This document shows positions 59,013-64,000 of a stretch of DNA of 64,000 nt, one piece after another; position 1 is the stretch's first letter, and every line of letters starts with the position of its first letter. The notes below the pieces were generated by a model. The model searched no databases, had not been told where the DNA came from, and was given only the letters and a program-made list of their open reading frames with translations. Position numbers and translations under genes: made by a program. Source of the DNA: Pseudomonas alcaligenes (lineage in GTDB: Bacteria; Pseudomonadota; Gammaproteobacteria; Pseudomonadales; Pseudomonadaceae); contig NZ_LZEU01000001.1 of assembly GCF_014490745.1 (NCBI RefSeq), forward strand, positions 930,001 through 994,000, written 5' to 3'.

Positions 59013-60977
59013 CTAGGCCACGCGAAACGCCTGCACCGCCGTATGCAGCTGGCTGCCGAGCTGCAGCAGCTGTTCGCCCTGCTGGCGGCCTTCGCCGATG
59101 CGTGCCAGGTTGTCGCCGCCGAGGCGGTGGATGCGCTCGCTGTGGCCGCGGATCTCGCTGGCCGCGCCGCCTTGCTGGGCGGTGGCCTCGGCGATGCGCT
59201 CGGCCATGCTGGCGATGGTGCGGATCGAGGTGACCACCGCATCCAGCGCGCCATCGGCCTGTTCCGCCTGGCTGGCGGTGGTTTCGGCATGCTCGACCTG
59301 GGCGCGCATGGCCGCCACCGACTGCTGCGCGGCCTGCTGCAGGCGGGCGATCAGCTGCTGGATTTCCTCGGTGGCGCCGCTGGTGCGCTGGGCCAGCGAA
59401 CGCACTTCCTCGGCGACCACGGCAAAACCGCGGCCCATCTCGCCGGCGCGGGCGGCCTCGATGGCGGCGTTCAGGGCCAGCAGGTTGGTCTGTTCGGCAA
59501 CACCGCGGATCACCGTCAGCACCTGGCCGATGGTGGCAGTTTCGCTGGCCAGCTGTTCGATCGACTGGGCGTTGCCCTGTACTTCACCGACCAGCGCATG
59601 CAGGCCGGTGAGACTCTGTTCGATCACCCGCTGGCCCTGTTCCACCGCGCTGCTGGCCGAGCGGCTGGCATCGGCGGCCTGGCTGGCGTCGGCGGCGACC
59701 TGGGCGATGGTGCCTTCCAGCTCGCCGAGGGCATCGCGGATCTGTGCGGTGTCGGCCAGCTGGCGCTCGGCGCCGCCGTGCAGGCCCTGGCTGAGATCGG
59801 CCAGGGTGCGGCTGCTGCCAGCCACTTCGCCGGCATGGTGGTGGATGGTGCCGACCAGCTCCACCAGGTAGCGGCGCAGGTGGTTCAGCGAGTCCTCGAT
59901 ATCGCGCATCTCGCGGGTGCGGGCCTGCACGCCGATATCGGCGGCGAAGTCGCCGGCGGCCCAGCGCGACAGTGCCGGTACCAGGCGCCCGAGGACGTTG
60001 CTCAGGCGCCGCTGGATCTGGTCGAGGGTCAGGGCGATCAGCAGGATCAGGCCGATCATCAGTCCCTGGATCAGGCGTACTTCGCCCTGGATGCGCGCAT
60101 GCTCGGCGAGTACCGCCGGCTGCAGGGCTGCCAGCGCTTGCTGCAGGCTGGCTACCTTGGCCTCACTGCTGCGTGCCAGGGCATTGCGTTGCTCGATCAG
60201 GGCGCGGGTGCGTTCCAGCTCGGCGGGGTAGCGCTTGAGCAGGCTGGCGAAGTCGCGCTTGAGGGCAATGCCCTGGTCTTCCGCCTGCTGTGCGCTGTCG
60301 TCACTGGCCAGGCCCATCATCGCGGCAAAGTTGTCGGCGCCGGATTCGCTGCTGCTGGTTACGCCGAGCAGCGGCAGGGCGGCAAGGCTGGCGGCCTGCT
60401 GGTCGAGGGCGTTCAGTTCGCGCTGCACGTCCTGCAGCAGTTCGCTGCGGCCGCTGCTGGCCAGCTTGGCGCGGGCATGGGCCAGGCGGGTCAGGTGCTG
60501 GGCGGCGTTGAACAGCGGGGCCTGGTAGGCGGCGGCCGCCGGGTTGTCGCTGTGCGCGTACTGGGCCAGCTGTTCGAGGGCGCCAGCCATCTCGCGTTCG
60601 GCCTGTAGCAGCAGGCCCTGCGGATCGCCGGCCAGCTTGCCGGCGGCGAGCAGTTCGCCGGCGCTGAAGCGGCTCAGTTCGTCGAGGCTGGGGCGCAGGT
60701 CGTCACGCAGTTGTGGCGGCAGTTCGCCGAGGGCCTGTTCCAGTTCGTCGATGGCCTGGCTGGCCTGCTTGTGGCGCACGGCATCGCCGCTGGCCAGGTA
60801 GGCCTGGATATTGCCGGCGACCTGGTGCTGGAACTGCTGCGACAGGCTGAGGTAGTCCTGCATCAGGCGGTAGGGGCGCTCCAGCGCCTGCTCCGACCAC
60901 CACAGCGTGCCGGCCAGGGCCAGGCAGGCGCTGATCAGGAGGGCAGTGGACAGGTTGGTAAGCAGCTTGAGACGCAT
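59013..60977 (-). CDS. ctpL: methyl-accepting chemotaxis protein, CtpL-like
   Basis: 654 residues. TM1 is at about 8-27, a long helical periplasmic ligand domain (about 35-300, the helical-bimodular size class), TM2 at about 302-319, HAMP, then the MCP signalling domain with the conserved hairpin [19 protein letters not shown] and the [15 protein letters not shown] segment. The order dsbD-MCP-GGDEF matches PAO1, where the receptor CtpL senses phosphate; the ligand here is not proven. The start at 60977 (MRLKLLTNL) is by homology and membrane topology; the frame is open further to 61061. It follows the GGDEF gene by 96 bases. Confidence 0.88.
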   Translation of the reverse strand: MRLKLLTNLSTALLISACLALAGTLWWSEQALERPYRLMQDYLSLSQQFQHQVAGNIQAYLASGDAVRHKQASQAIDELEQALGELPPQLRDDLRPSLDELSRFSAGELLAAGKLAGDPQGLLLQAEREMAGALEQLAQYAHSDNPAAAAYQAPLFNAAQHLTRLAHARAKLASSGRSELLQDVQRELNALDQQAASLAALPLLGVTSSSESGADNFAAMMGLASDDSAQQAEDQGIALKRDFASLLKRYPAELERTRALIEQRNALARSSEAKVASLQQALAALQPAVLAEHARIQGEVRLIQGLMIGLILLIALTLDQIQRRLSNVLGRLVPALSRWAAGDFAADIGVQARTREMRDIEDSLNHLRRYLVELVGTIHHHAGEVAGSSRTLADLSQGLHGGAERQLADTAQIRDALGELEGTIAQVAADASQAADASRSASSAVEQGQRVIEQSLTGLHALVGEVQGNAQSIEQLASETATIGQVLTVIRGVAEQTNLLALNAAIEAARAGEMGRGFAVVAEEVRSLAQRTSGATEEIQQLIARLQQAAQQSVAAMRAQVEHAETTASQAEQADGALDAVVTSIRTIASMAERIAEATAQQGGAASEIRGHSERIHRLGGDNLARIGEGRQQGEQLLQLGSQLHTAVQAFRVA

Positions 60978-61073
60978 GACAGAGGCACCGGGGTTCTGGG
61001 ACGGTGCATCCGAGGTTATTGCGGTTTGGTTGCAGGAATGTGACGACGTGATGCCGTTCACACCGCGGTGGCG

Positions 61074-62690
61074 TCAGCCCAGATGGATTTCCACCCGGTT
61101 ACGGCCGCCGCGCTTGGCCAGGTACAGGGCCTCGTCGGCCTGCTTGGACAGGGTGTTGCAGTCCATGTCCGCGCTCAGTTCGGCGATACCGCAGCTGAAG
61201 GTGCAGGACAGGTCGGCCGGTTGCGCCGGGTAGTGGATCTCGGCGAAGCGCCGGCGGATCTCGTCGAGCACCTTGGCCGCGGTCGGCGCGTCGGTGTCCG
61301 GCAGCACCACGGCGAATTCCTCGCCACCGTAACGGCCGATATGGTCGGTCTTGCGCAGGCGCTGCTTGAGGAACAGCGCCAGGCTCTTGATCACCCGGTC
61401 GCCCATGGGGTGGCCGTAGGTGTCGTTGACCTTCTTGAAGTGGTCGATGTCGATCATCGCGAAGGTCAGTGGCTGGCCGTCGCGGCGGGCGCGGAAGCGT
61501 GCATCCTCCAGCAGCTGCAGTGTGTGGGTGTGGTTGAACAGCCCGGTGAGGCTGTCGCGCACCATGCGGGCGCGCAGGTTGCGTGCCCGCGCCGCACGGT
61601 TGCGTACGGTGGCGATCAGGTGGCGCGGCTTGATCGGCTTGGTCAGGAAGTCGTCGCCGCCCTCGCTCATGGCGTCGAGCTGCTTGTCCAGGTCGTCCTC
61701 GGCGGACAGGTAGATGATCGGCACGCTGACATAGCGGTCGTTGTGGCGGATCACCTTGGCCAGCTCGGTGCCGTGGCAGTCGGGCATGTACATGTCGAGG
61801 ATGATCAGGTCGGGCTGGAATTCGGCCAGCTCGGCCATGGCCTGGATCGGCTCGGTGAGGGTACGGGTGACGATGCCGGCGCTGTTCAGCACGCGCTCGG
61901 TATGGGTGGCCTGGGCCCGCGAGTCGTCGACGATCAGCACCTTGTACGGCTCGTAGTGCATGACGTTGGTGAGGATCTCGATGCGCTCGATCAGGCTGGA
62001 GGCGTCCAGGCTGCCGGTGAAGAATTCCTCGCCGCCGGCACGCACGGCGGCCAGGCGGGTCGGGGTGTCGACGTCGGCATGGCTGAAGAACAGCAGCGGC
62101 AGCTTCTGCTCCAGGCCCTGCTGGGCCTCGCTGGCCAGTTCCAGGCCGCGGCCCGGGCCGGCGAAGTCAACTTCCATCAGGATCGCCGCCGGATGGCGCT
62201 CGGCCATGGCCGCGCGGAAGGCATCGGCGCTGGTCAGGGCCTGGGCGTAGAGACCGAAGAATTCCAGCTGCTGGGCCAGGCGCTCGGCCCGCTCGAGATC
62301 CTGCAGGGCCAGGTAGATCGGCTTGCGCAGCGGCGGCAGGAAGGTCTGCTCGAACTGGTCACCATGGCGCAGGCCGGTGCGCGACAGGCGCTGCATCAGC
62401 AGGTTGAGCTCGGTGATCAGGTGGCTGGTGAGGCGCCCGCGGTTGTTCTCCACGGCTTCCAGGCAGTTGCCCACGGCGCGGGCCAGCTGCACATGCACTT
62501 CCTGCTCGAAGCGTTCGGCATAGCGCAGCAGGCCGAGGTTGGCCTCGACCAGTTCGGCCATGATCACGCCATTCCACTCGCCCTGCTGCAGGCGCTGCCA
62601 GACCTCCAGAACCTGGCGGGCCTGGTAGATCACGCGCTTGGCAAAGTGCTGCTTGAGGCGGTCGCGGCTGGGGTCTTCTGGCTCGATCAT
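61074..62690 (-). CDS. gcbA: response regulator diguanylate cyclase, GcbA-like
   Basis: 538 residues: N-terminal helical part (1-115), a first receiver that is degenerate (about 135-245; no acidic pair at its start and no conserved Lys), an intact second receiver (about 249-365, acidic Asp255-Asp256, Asp299, Lys351) and a GGDEF domain (about 380-538) with catalytic GGEEF at 455-459 and an I-site RKTD at 446-449 for product inhibition. So it should make c-di-GMP. The order CtpL-like, GcbA-like matches PAO1 PA4844-PA4843, where GcbA affects attachment and dispersal. Start at the ATG at 62690. Confidence 0.9.
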   Translation of the reverse strand: MIEPEDPSRDRLKQHFAKRVIYQARQVLEVWQRLQQGEWNGVIMAELVEANLGLLRYAERFEQEVHVQLARAVGNCLEAVENNRGRLTSHLITELNLLMQRLSRTGLRHGDQFEQTFLPPLRKPIYLALQDLERAERLAQQLEFFGLYAQALTSADAFRAAMAERHPAAILMEVDFAGPGRGLELASEAQQGLEQKLPLLFFSHADVDTPTRLAAVRAGGEEFFTGSLDASSLIERIEILTNVMHYEPYKVLIVDDSRAQATHTERVLNSAGIVTRTLTEPIQAMAELAEFQPDLIILDMYMPDCHGTELAKVIRHNDRYVSVPIIYLSAEDDLDKQLDAMSEGGDDFLTKPIKPRHLIATVRNRAARARNLRARMVRDSLTGLFNHTHTLQLLEDARFRARRDGQPLTFAMIDIDHFKKVNDTYGHPMGDRVIKSLALFLKQRLRKTDHIGRYGGEEFAVVLPDTDAPTAAKVLDEIRRRFAEIHYPAQPADLSCTFSCGIAELSADMDCNTLSKQADEALYLAKRGGRNRVEIHLG

Positions 62691-62938
62691 GGCTACAGTC
62701 GTTCTCTGACCAGCCTAAAGGCTGGATGATGGCTCGATGCTACCACTGGAAGGGCTAAGTGCTATAACCATCGGTCAAATGACGTCAAATTTCCAGCATT
62801 TGGCGGTTTTGCCCGCTTCTGCCAGCAGCATACTGGACTTGGGCGCTGCGTAGCGGATGCGCTTCACTTATAGTGCAAGCCAGCAACTCTCGGCCCTCTG
62901 GGGGGTCGATACCGACGTATGCACTCAAGGACACTGCC

Positions 62939-64000
62939 ATGCTGGACTGGAAGAAACGCGCGGGCGAACTGCGCGACAACGTCGACGACTCGGTGGATGA
63001 CGTGCGCAGCTACTTCGGTGGCCTGTGGCTGAGCCGAACCCTGGGCACCCTGTTGGCCCTCTATCTGCTCGGTGCCATGGGCATCGGCTGGTTCTGGAGC
63101 CAGGAGCCCGAGCTGTTCCCGGTGCAGCAGAATGCCCAGGCCGCGGCCGAGAAGGCCCAGCGCAAACTGGTCAGCGGCTACACCACGGTGGAAACCCTGA
63201 AGCAGATTTCCAGCACCCTGCTGAACAAGCCAGGCGGCTACCTCTCCAACGACCTGGCGCCGCCCGGCCTGTGGCTGGACAACATGCCGAGCTGGGAGTA
63301 CGGCGTGCTGGTGCAGGTGCGCGACCTGTCCCGCGCCCTGCGCAAGGACTTCGCCCGCTCGCAATCGCAGTCCACCGAAGACCCGGATCTGGCCAAGGCC
63401 GAGCCACGCTTCAACTTCGACAACAAGAGCTGGGCCTTGCCGGCTTCGGAAAGCGAATACGCCGAGGGCATCCACTCGCTGGATCGCTACCTGGCCCGCC
63501 TGGCCGACCCGGGCCAGCCGAATGCGCAGTTCTATGCCCGCGCCGACAACCTCAACAACTGGCTGGGTGATGTCGCCACCCGTCTCGGCTCGCTGTCCCA
63601 GCGGCTGTCCGCCAGTGTCGGCCGGGTACGCCTGAATACCGATCTGCAGCATGACCAGGTGGTGCCGGAGGGCGAAGTGGTGCCGGTGCGCGAGGAGGAG
63701 GTGAAGACTCCCTGGCTGCAGATCGACAACGTGTTCTACGAGGCCCGTGGCCAGGCCTGGGCGCTGTCGCACATGCTGCGTGCCATCGAGGTGGACTTCG
63801 CCGACGTGCTGGCGAAGAAGAACGCCACCGTCAGCGTGCGGCAGATCATCCGCGAGCTGGAGGCGGCCCAGGAGCCGCTGTGGAGCCCGATGGTGCTCAA
63901 CGGCAGCGGCTACGGTGTACTGGCCAACCACTCGCTGGTGATGGCCAACTACATCTCCCGCGCCAACGCCGCGATCATCGACCTGCGCACCCTGCTGAGC
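62939..64000 (+). CDS. DUF2333 family inner-membrane protein (3' end cut by window)
   Basis: 354 codons open from the ATG at 62939 to the window edge with no stop. The N-terminus is charged (MLDWKKRAGELRDNVDDSVDD), then one membrane helix at about 35-52 (TLGTLLALYLLGAMGIGWFW), and a large periplasmic alpha-helical domain with coiled-coil-like regions and DNLNNWLGDVATRLG. It corresponds to PA4842-type DUF2333 proteins, which are about this long, so little is missing. Function unknown. It is divergent from gcbA, with 248 bases of promoter region that show no clear gene. Confidence 0.85.
   Translation, partial: MLDWKKRAGELRDNVDDSVDDVRSYFGGLWLSRTLGTLLALYLLGAMGIGWFWSQEPELFPVQQNAQAAAEKAQRKLVSGYTTVETLKQISSTLLNKPGGYLSNDLAPPGLWLDNMPSWEYGVLVQVRDLSRALRKDFARSQSQSTEDPDLAKAEPRFNFDNKSWALPASESEYAEGIHSLDRYLARLADPGQPNAQFYARADNLNNWLGDVATRLGSLSQRLSASVGRVRLNTDLQHDQVVPEGEVVPVREEEVKTPWLQIDNVFYEARGQAWALSHMLRAIEVDFADVLAKKNATVSVRQIIRELEAAQEPLWSPMVLNGSGYGVLANHSLVMANYISRANAAIIDLRTLLS

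Overview
The window is GC-rich chromosomal DNA from a Pseudomonas species. The evidence is gene order plus protein similarity recalled from memory: pcnB-folK-panB-panC-panD, cbrX-cbrA-cbrB with the CrcZ RNA, gluQ-dksA, the phu haem-uptake locus, a ureD-ureA-acetyltransferases-ureB-ureC urease operon, urtABCDE, and retS-purD-purH-fis-dusB-(DUF3426)-prmA-accC-accB-aroQ-dsbD-MCP-GGDEF. Individual blocks match the order known in P. aeruginosa PAO1, but the order of the blocks differs. No rRNA, tRNA, IS element, prophage or CRISPR array was seen; most genes are housekeeping or metabolic.

Layout. 1-4.0 kb (minus strand): pantothenate and folate genes and poly(A) polymerase. 4.1-9.4 kb: the carbon/nitrogen balance system CbrA/CbrB with its sigma-54-driven Hfq/Crc-sequestering RNA CrcZ and the small membrane protein CbrX. 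9.5-13.3 kb: gluQ, dksA, an aminotransferase, sfsA and a small Rieske protein. 13.4-20.7 kb: a Fur-type haem uptake locus (phuR, divergent phuSTUV and phuW). 20.7-27.9 kb: a small lipoprotein, a YegD-type Hsp70, four periplasmic binding proteins without permeases, oxaloacetate decarboxylase, a YbiI-type zinc finger and a poly-Ser protein. 28.0-32.5 kb: urease structural genes with two acetyltransferases. 32.5-37.6 kb: an AraC regulator divergent from ethanolamine permease and ethanolamine ammonia-lyase genes. 37.8-43.5 kb: the urea ABC transporter. 43.7-62.7 kb: MarC, the RetS hybrid kinase, purine genes, fis/dusB, prmA, acetyl-CoA carboxylase subunits, aroQ, dsbD, a CtpL-like chemoreceptor and a GcbA-like diguanylate cyclase. 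From 62.9 kb: a DUF2333 gene cut by the window end.

How the genes work together. The stretch from 28 to 43.6 kb is a nitrogen-scavenging block: urea import (Urt), urea hydrolysis (UreABC, UreD; UreEFG are not here) and ethanolamine import and deamination (Eat, EutBC), all of which release ammonia. CbrAB/CrcZ, 24-38 kb away, governs carbon catabolite repression, and both crcZ and urtA have recognisable sigma-54 promoters. DksA, Fis and a YbiI protein form a growth-control theme, and RetS and GcbA both bear on the choice between motile and biofilm life.

Non-coding structure is rich. At least four families of palindromic repeat sit between genes, some inside operons (ureB/ureC, urtA/urtB, purH/purD), and one supplies the stop codon of sfsA. 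The least ordinary spot is the cbrX-cbrA junction, where the 3' tail of cbrX is duplicated and the copy ends a possible 17-codon reading frame with its own ribosome binding site.
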